This document shows, in pieces, positions 47,432 through 58,441 of a DNA stretch of 64,000 nucleotides. Made by a program: the position numbers and the translations under genes. Below the pieces are notes generated by a model. It ran no database searches and was not told the DNA's origin. It saw nothing but the letters and a program-made list of their open reading frames with translations. Origin of the DNA: Isoetes taiwanensis (taxonomy: Eukaryota > Streptophyta > Lycopodiopsida > Isoetales > Isoetaceae); the NCBI GenBank assembly GCA_021234155.1, contig JAJEKV010000207.1:868001-932000 (forward strand), written 5' to 3'. Positions within the stretch are counted from its first letter, which is position 1; the number at the start of each line of letters is the position of its first letter.

Positions 47432-48424
47432 GCAAGTTGATCCGCACCCATAACCGCCGGAATGGACAGAGCTAATATAAGGAGTATGTTCGGGTAGTAG
47501 ACGAATGGCCGGGAAGCCTCGGGAATTGATTCGAAGCGGTCGATATCTTGCAGTCAACGCTGCAACAGGATTCGAGTCAATGCCCAATGAACAGTGTTAG
47601 GGGCCTTATTATTTCAATGGTGGTATTTCATTCATAAAGGCAAAGGATAGTAAGGAAATGACTTGAAGTTAGATTGAAGCTTTATTATCTTCTTGTGAAT
47701 CTTCTACATTGTTTTAAGGGATTGAGAATTGATGCTTGTAAGAATTAGTGACCATAACTTGGCTTCTTACAAGATCAAAGATTTGTACTCACTTAGGTGT
47801 GAAATTTGAAAAAGCATAAGAAAATCTTACTAGATATTATTTGTTTTATCTACCAAGTTCCATTCATTCCTATCATTGGTATCAGAGCCTGAACATGTCT
47901 AGTAGATTTGCTGCAAGTTTATTAAACACTATTGATGTGTATATGGGTGGCTCAGGCTTCCAGGTGTGGAAGGATGCCAGCAAGTATGTTCTGGAGGTAG
48001 AAGACCTGCAGGATCTTGTAGATCCAAACAATAACGTTAGTCTTTGAAACAGAGCTCAATAGGGCGAGACTCCACAGTGGTCGTAGAGAGGGGAAGAAAC
48101 TAAGTCCATAGCAGGAAGTGCAGATGTGTCAGGTGGTGGATCTAGTGGTGCTGGTGGAGGGAAATCTCTACATGCCAAAGCCAAAGAAGCTCAAGGGATC
48201 ATATCATGCAAGGTAAGTCCCTCAATTCGTCTTAAGCTTAGAACTCTTGGCCCTAGAGATATGTGGAAGTATTTATTAAAGCATTATGAGGAAAAAACTT
48301 CTTCCCAAATAGACTTACTTGAAAATGAATTGAGAGGGCTGAAGCTAAGAGAGGATGAAGATGTGGGAGAATCAGCAAGTTTGACAATTTAATTATTGAT
48401 TTGGATGGGGCTGGAGTGGTAATT
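47432..48424 (+). mobile_element. copia element A: LTR end, primer binding site and 5' gag, truncated
   Basis: The LTR part ends CCTATCA at 47875. TGGTATCAGAGC (47877-47888) is a tRNA-iMet primer binding site. The gag ATG is at 47894 (MSSRFAASLLNTIDVYM). Compared with copia B, gag A has indels after VDPNNN, giving a stop at 48047, and resumes at 48126 in another frame (SGGGSSGAGGGKSLHAKAKE). Homology ends abruptly at 48424, where the 9.7-kb block begins. It is inactive. Confidence 0.85.
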
Positions 48425-48819
48425 GGCGATCAAGTGCTCAATGAGCCACTCTGATCTTGTTGGTTGCCTAGACAGGCATCTTCTTCTTGACCCTACCTGC
48501 GAAGAAAAGCTTTGGGCGCTGAGATTCATTGCCCTGCGTCAATTCGTGTTATGATCCATCTGATTTGGCTTCCTGAGCGCATGAGCTATGAGATATCAGG
48601 GATCACTACTACAGATCCTGAAGATGAATGAATCACCTGTTCAACATATAAGCACTTCTGACCATCTTATCTATGAATCATGTATGCATTTATATATTAA
48701 AGATGTAAGCAGTTATATATGATCACAAATATAGTAATGTACAAGATCTTATGTATTAAGATGAAAGATATGTATTACAAGTACAAGATCTCATGTATTA
48801 AGATGAATAATGTGCTATG

Positions 48820-51484
48820 TCTTTCCACATGTCTACAATATATTTCGAATTTGACTTTTTTTTCGCCTCTTGCCATTGGCATCCGGGCATAATGAATAGC
48901 ATCTAAATTTTCATACCTTGAAGGATCGGAAGGATTAGGCCGCCAACGCTTAGTCAAGCGGTCTTTGTAGTCCCCAAAGAGGCTTCCACCACGATACAAA
49001 AATATGGCCAAAATATGTAGATTCCGGATCAAGAACAAAGATTCTCCTCGTGACATATCCTAACCAAGTGGCAAGTGTTATCATCTCCGTGTCTGATTAG
49101 AACAAACATACCCTTTGTCACATGTAATGCGTGAGGATCAAACTCTTCAAGAGGCAACACTGGACGGCCATCTGACGGGCCACAATAAGATGGTAAAGGT
49201 CGTGTGACCAAGGCAGATACGTCGACCTCTGGAACAAATGCTGTTTGTTCTAGAGGAGCTTGTCTTGTTTGTGGCCAAAATGCATCATTTTGAGGACGCC
49301 CCGAGCAACATCCTCCAAAGAGATAAGAAGTCGGCTCCAATACTCAACACTTGCCCGGTATTGCCTTGCAAACAAGCTACTTTCTTGATTCTTACATATG
49401 TCCTTCCATAGGGAGATGTATTTGTTGATGCTATCCTTCAACCCTGGAAGATCCTTCAATGTTGGTCTAGGAGGAATATTTTGTGGCACACCACTTGGTA
49501 GCATTGGCTGACCATGTTCATCCTCTTTCCACATTCTAACTCCCGGAGAATCATTGAAGCCACTCTTTATGTGTAGGACGATTTTGTATTGCATAACAGG
49601 GCCAATCTCCGCCATCTTAAATTTGAAGAGCAATGGTTCAGTATGCCCAACCAGGCGTTGGCCCTTATCAGGGATGAATCCCTTCACAAAAGCCTTCCAA
49701 TTTGGAACTTCATCAATAAAGTATGGAATTGGAGATTTTGCATTGCACTTGCTGAACAAGTAAAGTAGCTCTGGTAGTGTCAAAGCATCCGATGAACTCA
49801 TCAAGGTTGAAAAATTTCCAAATAAAGCATCAATATCATCATGGGTGTGGCCGACCATCATAAAGCCCACTTGGATCTCATCAAAGACCTTAAGCCAAGT
49901 CAAATAAGATAAGTATGAGAAGACATACCTATTTTTGTTTTGCCCTGATGCATTATCAAGTTGCAAATAGAGATTTCGGGGGAGAGGGTTGAACACCTCA
50001 GGATTCGTTGTAGTTGAAGCATTTGGCAATACTTCTGCCATAGAAGCAAGTTTGTTCTTCAAAGGATTGGTATCCTTGACTGCTTGCATCCATTTGCAAT
50101 CTGCAGGCTTACTTCCACATAAGTCACCTATCTTGTCCTCTTGTACCAATTCCAAGTTATGCAATATCCTAGAAAGTGAACCAATGTGGAAGTTCGAATC
50201 ATCTTTCCATAAATCAAGTGAGAAATGACCATAGGCACGACCACCATGCCCATGAGTCAGAGCTCCTGTCAAACTGCTCTTCAAGCGATCACCTCTCCAT
50301 ACAGATTTTGCTAGATGATGACTTCTAGGCACTAAAGTCTTAACCTGATCCATCTTATCATGTATTATACATAGATGATTTTCTGGAGACTGCTCCAATG
50401 CCAATATTGACTTCTGCAAGAACGTTGCTCTAGCATATGAGCCCGACGTTGAATTGCAAGATTTTGTCTCTCTCTTGTATCTTTTGTTTTTTCCAGCTTT
50501 TGCTTAATCACCACGCAGATGTTGCATTTAGAGAAGGCTGTATTTTTTGCAATGCTAACATCTGGAAATTCCCTTTTCCATATACTATAAAAGGAGTTCA
50601 AGGCTACTGCTTGTTCCCGTAAGCTCTTCAACGATCGCACCAACTTCTTTTATGTATAAGCTTCTTATTAAGAATGGAAGGAAGCTTATGCGACGCGTTT
50701 TTCTCTTACATCATCTCTACTTCTTTTTGCTCCTATGGGGAATACTTTCAAGATTCTCCTGAATGAATTGTCTAGCACACATTCGTGGCGGTGTAGTGGA
50801 TCTAGGCTTCTTAGAGCCAAGATACCATGTTCGCCTACCTTTGCACCTGCTTCAAATCTGTTTCTCCAATTGTAAAATGTTGATCGACCGATACCTAAAG
50901 CCATGCGCCACCCAAATTGATTTAATTCCATCCCCTTGAGCACTACCCCTCGTCCCTCTCCTTCTCCCCGTAAGTCACACTCAAAGACGCCAAAAAAAAA
51001 AGGTAACCCTTGCATTGTATGGTTGGGATAAAAATTCTTTTCTTAATTCACGTACTTGATGCTTGGTAAGTTTCTTGTTGCAAGTATTTTTGCAGCAGCT
51101 TGACTTCATGAACTTATTGATTGAAGTTGTGGAGCATAGCCTTTCCTCTTTGCTTTTCCCCTTGGGCTCTCTTGGAATCCTATGTGTGTAAGTATACTTC
51201 CTCTTTCGTTTGAATTGAGCCTGAATGTTGTCCTCAAATGATTCAAGCTCTATATCCTCATTTTCTTTAGCTTCTCGAGCTTGCAGATGTTGTGAGACAG
51301 TCCTTCCATCCAACAGCATCACATCGCTATTTTCCCACCGAACAAGTGCATTCTCACTTGGCCTTTCTGCACAAGCATGACATCTCAGATCCTCTTTCAT
51401 TAGTTCTGGAAGCACCTTTCCAACACAAAGGCCAACCTTTGTGTCTCCTAAGAATTCATCATCAACAAAGATCCCGAGGATCAT
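48820..51484 (-). pseudogene. DUF7869-type (RNase H-like, transposase-like) protein, frameshifted
   Basis: In N-to-C order on the minus strand: 51484-50981 (basic, then CCKNTCNKKLTKHQVRELRK), 51015-50686 (helix-turn-helix-like GIGRSTFYNWRNRFE), 50643-50365 (AFSKCNICVVIKQKLEK, a CxxC site), 50419-49250 (389 codons: LQLDNASGQNKNRYVFSYLS and GFMMVGHTHDDIDALFGNFS), then after a frameshift 49260-49029 and 48990-48820. The DNxxGQNKN and GHTxxDID signatures are those of the DUF7869 domain found in many repetitive eukaryotic genes. Asp and His spacing suggests an RNase H-like catalytic core, hence a probable transposase. There are four or five frame changes but few stops within frames, so decay is fairly recent. 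Confidence 0.75.
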
Positions 51485-51515
51485 TGAATAGAATTATAGC
51501 TTCAGATATTTAGTT

Positions 51516-52370
51516 CTAGTACAAGAATGGAGAATGTGGCACCGCATTTCCAAGAGTTCTCGTTTCTTGAGTAACTAGGTGGTGGCTCATCATCATCCTG
51601 ATGGTATTCTCATGAGCAAACCGAGTAGCTAAATCCATCGATGGATCAATCTCTTCATCCGTGATCGACATCGCCTCCAAAGATTCTATGTATGAGTTGT
51701 ATGAGGTAGGTGTCCCCATGTCTGATCTTGGTGTCTCATCATGGGCTGCATCAATGCCATGAAAACGTTCGAGGCCATTCGATGAATGTGCCCACGTACC
51801 GCTGAATATTATCTCGCACCCGCACATGCAATCGGAAGCACCCGAAGTTGGCACCACAGCTGGGTGAACTTGCACAACCACGCTCGTGCATCCACATCCT
51901 TCCCATGGATGCTACTTCTATTCACCAATGACCTCTCGCCAACAACAACATTGTCACTGCATAAGTTCACCAAGTTCTCCGTGTTGCTCATTGGCTGAGA
52001 TGAAGGAGAACTGGGTGATGACGATGTAGAGGAACTACTAGGCAGGTTGGGGGTTTCCATCTCAGATGATGATACAGGTGAAGCATCTGGACAGATTCTC
52101 ACGTCACGTCTAGGCCATTCGATAAATGTGCCTACGGCTTCAGCAACGTTATCCGCACCTGCACATGGAATGGGAAGCACATGGGATGGAATTATGGCTT
52201 CAGTAACCTCCACGACGACGTTCTTAAAGTAGTCAATGCTCTTTCCATGTAGGTGCCCTCTATGCAGTTCATGCCCCCTAGCAACAACCACGTCCCCACA
52301 GAGGAAGTTCTGCAAGGTCCTTTTCCTGCAAGCATGCAATGACACACACATTGTTAGAAACCCCGCGGAA
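51516..52370 (-). pseudogene. tandem DUF8039-like modules upstream of the DUF7869 gene
   Basis: Module 1 (about 52345-52080, minus) starts after an acceptor tgcttgcag and reads CGDVVVARGHELHRGHLHGK, then VVVEVTEAIIPSHVLPIPC and AGADNVAEAVGTFIEWPR. A Ser/Pro linker follows. Module 2 (about 51975-51775) has the same elements: DNVVVGERSLVNRSSIHGKD, VVVQVHPAVVPTS, VLPIACAGA, DNIQRYVGTFIEWPR. Three single-base frame changes interrupt it: after the HGKD part, before VLPI and before DNIQ. The VxA-G...H...V.V......LP.P...V..A.G.FV.WP pattern is that of DUF8039, seen in plant transposon proteins. Probably the N-terminal part of the same minus-strand gene. Confidence 0.6.
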
Positions 52371-52397
52371 ATGAGCATAAAATATTCACAAAACAGA

Positions 52398-52559
52398 CAA
52401 ATGGCGCGGGTGCGCCATTTGTTCAAATAGCGCAGCCGCGCCATTTGCCACAAAATAGCGCAGCCGCGCCATTTGAGTAAATAGCGTGGATGCGCTATTT
52501 AGAGACAAATGGCGCGGCTGCGCTATTTGATCTAATGGCGCACCAGCGCCATTTGGCTT
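52398..52559. repeat. 54-bp tandem repeat x3, each with two 24-bp palindromes
   Basis: Six palindromic units of 24 bp start at 52398, 52424, 52452, 52478, 52506 and 52532. The half-sites are caaatRgcgc and gcgcYatttg around a 4-bp centre. Spacers alternate 2, 4, 2, 4, 2 bp, so pairs recur with an exact 54-bp period. Arms are conserved by paired changes (Ggc/gcC and Agc/gcT variants), although some units mix them. This lies at the 5' side of the minus-strand gene and in the spacer to the methyltransferase gene, the place for a shared operator, an origin-like element or transposase binding sites. Confidence 0.9.
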
Positions 52560-52589
52560 TCTTAGGAACAAAACAGGAAAACTTAGGAC

Positions 52590-52785
52590 AGCAGATTAAA
52601 CAGTACAGATTACTGCAGATTACTACATATAACTTTAGGATACAACAGATTACTGAAGATTACAGATTACACATCAGTAGAGATTACTACAGACTACAAG
52701 ATTATTACAGATTGTTACAGATTACTGCAAATTACAACACACTACAGATTATTTCCCCGGATTGTTACAGTTACTACAGACATTG
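52590..52785. repeat. degenerate acagattact minisatellite
   Basis: The word acagattac(t) or a close variant (agattact, agattaca) recurs about 14 times in 195 bp with irregular spacing. Non-coding. Confidence 0.85.
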
Positions 52786-52917
52786 TGGTAGAAACATTAT
52801 TCTCGCACTTATAGAAGAAATTGTCGCGCTTAAACTAAAAATGTAATCAGCCACTAACCTTGGGATCATTGTAGATCGAGAATCTGCCATTGAAAGAAGG
52901 GAAGAGCCTTGAATCAA

Positions 52918-53110
52918 ATAGGCGCCTGCTAACCAAGTGAAGCGCCTGCTATGAAATGAAGAAGCGCCTGCCAACCAAGTGAAGCGCCTGCTATCAAATG
53001 AAGAAGCGCCTGCTATGAAATGAAGAAGCGCCTGCTAACCAAGTGAAGCGCCTGCAACCAACTAAACCGCCTACAACTGAAGGTAGCGCCCAAAGAAGCG
53101 CCTGCTGAAC
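52918..53110. repeat. gcgcctgc tandem repeat (~20-22-bp units)
   Basis: Units gcgcctgctaaccaagtgaa and gcgcctgctatgaaatgaag alternate, about nine in a row, followed by degenerate units. The Arg-rich minus frame here is a by-product of the repeat. Confidence 0.85.
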
Positions 53111-53311
53111 CAATGCCTAAGGCGGAATAGACGTCTGACTTGGCGGCCAAGTCCTCTAAGGCGCAAGTACCTGCGGATGTTGAAGCGAGGACGGGGAGCG
53201 TAAAATCGCAACCTGCGAGTACGAGGACGAAAGCGCCTTCTGTTTACCATATCTGTACCCGCAGATTTTATAAACGGCTTTGAGACAGGGACTGGCACAA
53301 TATATGCGAAA

Positions 53312-53470
53312 AGTGGCGGGGAATTCAAATTTTAAAATTCTAGTGGCGGACGGGCGGGGAATTCAAATTTTAGAATTCAATTGGCGGACGGGCGGGAAAT
53401 TCAAATTCAAAATTTAAAATTCAAGTGACGGACGGGCGGAAGGGCTGGCGGGCGGGCAGACGGGCTGGCG
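53312..53470. repeat. gaattcaaatttt/ggcggacgggcg repeat, about 3 copies
   Basis: Units of about 45 bp combine an AT half (attcaaattttaaaattc) and a GC half (ggcggacgggcggg). A GGCGGGC-rich run closes the array. It is followed by CT-rich and CG-rich DNA to about 53650 that would suit a promoter for the plus-strand gene. Confidence 0.8.
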
Positions 53471-53860
53471 GGCCAAATCCTGTCGCGCCATTAATTTCGA
53501 CGGGTTTATTTTCTCTCATTTCATTTCTTTCATTTCATTTCATCCGGCCGGCTATCGGGCTTTCGCGGCCAAATGGCCTTGCGCCCGCTTCTCTCTCTAG
53601 CGCTGGCGCTTTCTCTCTCGCCGTGTTTCTCTCTAGCTTCGAGTAGCGCTTTGTTGATCCGGAGCTCGAGGAAAAAGGGTGGAGTAAATTTCTACGGTCC
53701 CCGTGACGTTCCACAGACGGGTCGATATACGATGGCCTCGGGTTCAGTTAGTTCAGACTTGTTTTTTAGTCACGGGTCATGGGTATTGAAATAAGCGACC
53801 GACCCTTGTTTCATGTAGCCGGGTCTAGGATAGTTAGTTTTTGTGGTTCCGTCTGAAAGA

Positions 53861-54360
53861 AATAGCGCGTCCACGCTGTTTCATATAGCCAGGTGTCTAG
53901 GATAGTGAGTTTTTGTGGTTTCGAAAAGAAATATCAGCGGACGGCGCCATTTTTGGGACGCGGTTACTTTTTGTAGTTTGTTTAGATCAGATGTAGTGTA
54001 ATGTAATGGCGCCATTTCCATGCAAATGGATCACGCGCCATTTCTCCATCGCCGGGCCTCTCCCTTGCCTTGCCAACAATCTAGAAAGTATGTGCCTTAT
54101 TATCACTTCAAGGCCAAGAATGCCTCGACTTCATGGAAGGCGAGAATAGGGAGTGTACACTCTGGATTGTTGGCTGGCTGAGGGATACCCGACTCGCCAG
54201 TCGAGAAATGGCGCAGTGACGCCATTTGCATGGAAATGGTTTCACCGGGCCATTTGTGTCGAATGGCATCATCGCCATTTGCCGGGCCGAGAAATGAGGG
54301 GGCCATGGGCGACCTAAACAAATGGCGCAGAAGCCATTTCCATGCAAATGGCGTAGTGGG
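53861..54360. repeat. dispersed GCGC palindrome half-sites upstream of the methyltransferase gene
   Basis: Single or paired copies of aaatggcgc, gcgccattt and aaatagcgc occur at about 53862, 53943, 54005, 54030, 54204-54227, 54250-54280 and 54319-54355. Several are interleaved with ccatgcaaatgg/ccatttgcatgg. They are degenerate relatives of the 52398-52559 array. Confidence 0.75.
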
Positions 54361-54399
54361 TTGGGTTTGGGTTTCATGATTTGATTGTTGATTTGTTGT

Positions 54400-57300
54400 T
54401 TTCTTGTGCAGCTTCGTTGTCCAAGGCCCAAAACGTTGTAACGGAGAAGACCGTGGTCATGGCTGGAAGGCCATGGTGCATGGAAATTGTCAGGGCAATT
54501 CCCTTAGAGGAAGGGGTCGACCCCACAAAGGGGGACAAGAGGAGAGAACTTTGCCTCCTCACAAAGTCAAGAAGTGGTGAACAAGACATTGTGATGCAGC
54601 TTGGCATCATTGTCAACATGCGGGAGGTGAAAAAGCAGGGAAGATTAGACTTCCTTGGTTGCACAGTGGAGGATCCCGTGAATTGCAAAGATTGATCCAG
54701 ATCGCATGGATCGGGCAGTTTTACGATCCACAGATGATGGAATCCAGCATCAAGGACCAGACAGTCTCTGCCAAAAGAAAAGGCTGGCCGTTGCCTTCAT
54801 ACGAAAGCAGAGAGGCAGCTGGTATTAATGGCACGGTCGAGCTACTTAGAGGATTTGGCATTCTCCGTTCAGCTATGGACGGATCAAAGAACTCTGTGTC
54901 ACATATTGTCAGAGCCAAGACCTCTTGTAATATGCCTGCTCTAATGGACAGCACTTGGCTTCGACAGGAGATTTCAAGGAAAAAGCCAAACCTTAGGCAA
55001 GCCAAGCCAAGGGAAGAAAAAGCCAAACCAAAGGAAGTCCAAATGGAAGGGACAGAGCATGAGGAAGAGAATCAAAAGAAAGACGAGGAAAGTGCCAGGT
55101 CTCCTCCCAAGTCAGCTCCCAAGTCTCCTCCTATCAGGATCGGTTCTCCTATCAAGTCCCCGGCCAAACAGGATTCAGAGAGAACCATTAGTGATACTAA
55201 ATCCTCCCCACATCGGAGAGGTAAAGGCACTGCATCGACGGCTGAAAGCATTCCGCAGAAAAGGAGGGAAACAAAAAAGGAGATGAGGGTCAGAAAGCAG
55301 AGGAAAATGGAAAGTTTGGAGGTGCCCTCGGAGTTGAAGATGGACCGTGATGCCGAGGAGGAGTTGGCAGAAGAAACACTAAAAAAAATACAGCAGCACG
55401 GTCACATGTTTCCTCTAGGTGTGACATATCTAAGAAAAATATCCATCTGGGATATGGAAGAGGCACCTCCTAACATGACAGCACGAGTTGTAAATCTTGA
55501 ACATGTTAGGAAACCCAGGCAAGTCATTTGTCAAGATCCCCATCCAGCCTTCACGCCCGGCAGATGTGGTGCCCTTTGATCCGTGATATGGCGCCTAGTA
55601 CCCGGTCGCAAGAATCGACCGGCTGGTATGAGGTTCTACATTATCAATGGCAACCATTTCGTCTCACCGCACGTACTGCGGTGTGTCGGTTGGGGACGTA
55701 AGATGCCGATTAGAACTCGTAAAGATTTACACTTTTTAGAATGTGCGTAGTTCTTTCTGGAGCATTGAGTGACTTGGACCTTCTTCACCGGTGTGGATGT
55801 CAATGACATCGTAGCCGTGACGTTGTTTAAGGAACCCCACGCAGATCAAATACACCACACCGCGTAGGCAATACCGTGAGTGCGGCAAGCCAGCACCAAA
55901 GCCAGAAAAAGGCCAATCAAGAAGCGATTTAATGCAAGGTATGTACCATCGTATGAGCCAAATGCTGTTCCATTTGAGGTCAAATGGGCTTATTTGACCT
56001 CAAAAATGAAATGGGCGCCATTTGACATTGCTTTGTCGCATTCAAGCTCTAACATATTTGGTTTGCCTTTCAAAGATTACCTTGAAATGGTTGACAAGAT
56101 TCTCGTGGAAAGCATGCCAAGGATGTCAACAGTTCGCTTTTCATGCCGACGACATTTACGCCTCTTTTCGCCAAATGTGGAATAAATGGAAAAAGGGGAG
56201 CTGAAAAGATAACAAGGGCCAACAAATAGCAGTCAATTGGGCAAAGGATAAGGATTATTTTAGCGAGAACTACCTCAGATGCATGAGAGGCCTAGATTAT
56301 GAAGATTGCAGAACTGTCCTCCAAGAAGCCATCAGAGGGGACATTTATGTTAAGGTCACATCGGATTATAAGGGTGATAATTTTTTCAAGACGAGAGCAC
56401 AGAACTTGAGGATTCTTGCCTACAAGAAGAAGGAGATTCTCAACTACATCCATGATGAACTTGGAATCAAGTACATAAAGTTCGAGGACTTGAGAAAGGT
56501 GTCCGACGGATTCCCAGACTCAACCCTCCTATCTTGGGGTGTGGTGCATAATAAGTGGGTCTCAGGACGGAATATCGAAAGAGGGCGCCCATGGTAATGT
56601 GCCCTTCTCATTAGGGCAGATCCATCCGTAAGATTCTAAAGCCCGAGGCCGAGGACGAAGTTCAAAAGATTTTTGGTGGAGGCGTTTTAGTGGTGGGATT
56701 GTCCAGATCGGATCGCGGTTGCCTCGCCAAAGATGATCCGCTTGGATGCGAGGCAAATTACTCCGATTTGGGATCCCGCCACTCTGGCCAAATTCTTTGA
56801 TGCTGCTTCTAAGATGACAGATGTTGAGACATACTGGGTAATATGTTTTGCTAAGCCGGAACATACGAGTCTCTTCTGCACTGCCCTGGAGAGACTAGAA
56901 TCCAGATCTAGAGTTTACTTAGGCATGTACGAAGAGGAAAGTGGGTGGGCACCAGGTGGTGGCATAAAAGAGCCAACACCGGTGGGTTCTAGCCACCGTG
57001 ATCTCAGCCCAAGCCGTACCGATGAACACCGGATCTCGTGTTTTATGGTGAACATCCCCGAAAGCACCCGATGTTCCTAAGACCCATAAAGATGCAAAGT
57101 GCCGAGTTGAGAATCTGGCTAACAAGCTCCCCGAGGGACAGTGTTCAAATACGCTTGGCAAGGTATGGAAGGGGAATACTTGGTTCACAAGCGTGTTGGT
57201 CCCGCTACAACAAAGCATACCTTGTCGATAAGCTCTGCCCTCCGTAACTTTGTTCTGGACTTTTTTTCTGGTGGGGCTTTTACTAGGGCATCATTGCAGT

Positions 57301-57623
57301 TAAAAAGGAGTAGTGTGGCCTATGAGCATGATGGAAAAAAGATCCAATGTATGCTAGGGATTCTTGGAAGAATTGACAACGTCATTAATCCCTTGCTTGA
57401 TCCAGCAGCCATGGACTCTCGTAAGGTTTTGGCACTCACTGGACCTACTCGAGGAGAGACATCACATGGTGGTGGAGGAGAGACATCACATGGTGGTGGA
57501 GGAGAGGCCACAGGATCCGGGGAACAAGTGGTACAAGACACAGATTCGCAGATTGACCGAAGTAAGATTAACCCGGATGATATTGATAAAGCAGATGATA
57601 ATGTTTTTGGTGATGAATATTGA
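54400..57623 (+). pseudogene. ParB-like domain plus DNA methyltransferase (Dam/N4-N6 type) protein, frameshifted
   Basis: After an acceptor cttgtgcag at 54411, frames chain left to right. 54412-54695 contains GRPWCMEIVRAIPLEEGVDP. Next is 54697-55000 (LIQIAWIGQFYDPQMMESSI). A long Lys/Glu/Pro/Ser-rich basic linker spans 55000-55340. A ParB/sulfiredoxin-like unit covers about 55430-55740 (RVVNLEHVRK, then FYIINGNHFV at 55634-55663, the D/NGxH signature). A connecting domain covers 55880-56600. A methyltransferase unit covers about 56640-57360, with YWVICFAKPEH and, near the end, NFVLDFFSGGAFTRASLQLK and SVAYEHDGK (57246-57335), an FxGxG S-adenosylmethionine site. Motif I near the C-terminus suggests the class-beta order. 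A DCPD at the expected motif IV place is uncertain. A Gly/His repeat and acidic tail end at 57623. At least five frameshifts or stops make this copy dead. Confidence 0.65.
57454..57507 (+). repeat. 27-bp coding repeat x2
   Basis: gagacatcacatggtggtgg recurs with a 27-bp period, encoding two GETSHGGGGE-type units in the C-terminal tail of the methyltransferase protein. Confidence 0.85.
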
Positions 57624-57762
57624 AAACTGATTTGCATATCATACTTGTATATAAGATTTACCTCTGTGGTATTGATGATTACTGTACTGATTAATCTTTT
57701 GAATACTGATGACACATACGATCTTAATGTATTTGCCCCTTTTGTATATCTTACTTGTAAAG

Positions 57763-58015
57763 CAAATAGCGCAGCAGCGCCATTTGCAATATGAATATAT
57801 TGCAACAGACTGCGCGGCCGCGCTATTTGTTTGCTTTTTCCCGTGTATTGTCCTTATGATTCACTTCAAATGCAGCGACTTTATTGCTTTTTTTCCACAA
57901 TTTTTACTCAAATGGCGCAACCAGGTTGTTTTGCCCGTCGATTTCCGCCCCATTTCGTGTCAAATAGAGCGGTTTTCAGGCTAATCCTTGTGCATTTTTA
58001 AGTAAATAGCGCAGA
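57763..58015. repeat. GCGC palindromes downstream of the methyltransferase gene
   Basis: A 24-bp palindrome at 57763-57786 (caaatagcgc, then gcgccatttg) has the same half-sites as the 52398 array. A degenerate one is at 57806-57829, and half-sites lie at 57910, 57960 and 58001. Between the first two is a hairpin gcaatat/atattgc. Together with the left cluster they flank the plus-strand gene on both sides, like subterminal repeats. Confidence 0.8.
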
Positions 58016-58441
58016 TTTGATTGCTGAATGTGTGAAAAAACAACGAACAATTTCATTTCGAGCGAAAATGGAATCACGAAATTTCCAACTTTAATGAAAC
58101 TTTGCTTTGCAACAGGATTCGAGTCAATGCCCAATGAACAGTGTTAGGGGCCTTATTATTTCAATGGTGGTATTTCATTCATAAAGGCAAAGGATAGTAA
58201 GGAAATGACTTGAAGTTAGATTGAAGCTTTATTATCTTCTTGTGAATCTTCTACATTGTTTTAAGGGATTGAGAATTGATGCTTGTAAGAATTAGTGACC
58301 ATAACTTGGCTTCTTACAAGATCAAAGATTTGTACTCACTTAAGTGTGAAATTTGAAAAAGCATAAGAAAATCTTACTAGACATTATTTGTTTTATCTAC
58401 CAAGTTCCATTCATTCCTATCATTGGTATCAGAGCCTGAAC

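Larger units (their letters stand above)
48425..58107. mobile_element. 9.7-kb block: DUF7869-type gene plus ParB-methyltransferase gene, candidate transposon
   Basis: The block interrupts copia sequence and is bracketed by a direct repeat of copia DNA (47571-48424 and 58108-58971). It holds a minus-strand transposase-like gene set (48820-52370), a repeat-rich spacer with 24-bp palindromes (52398-54360), and a divergent plus-strand gene (about 54400-57623), followed by more palindromic half-sites (57763-58015). No terminal inverted repeats are visible at the two borders, so the true ends of the element may lie inside. That the two genes form one element is inferred from the divergent layout and shared GCGC motifs. 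Confidence 0.5.

Noticed and set aside
52398-52559. CRISPR-like look of regularly spaced repeats
   Set aside because: The spacers are only 2-4 bp, the units are palindromes, and the context is a plant nuclear transposon with no cas genes.
53071-53328. Arg-rich 85-codon frame on the minus strand
   Set aside because: It is produced by the gcgcctgc tandem repeat and neighbouring CG-rich DNA.
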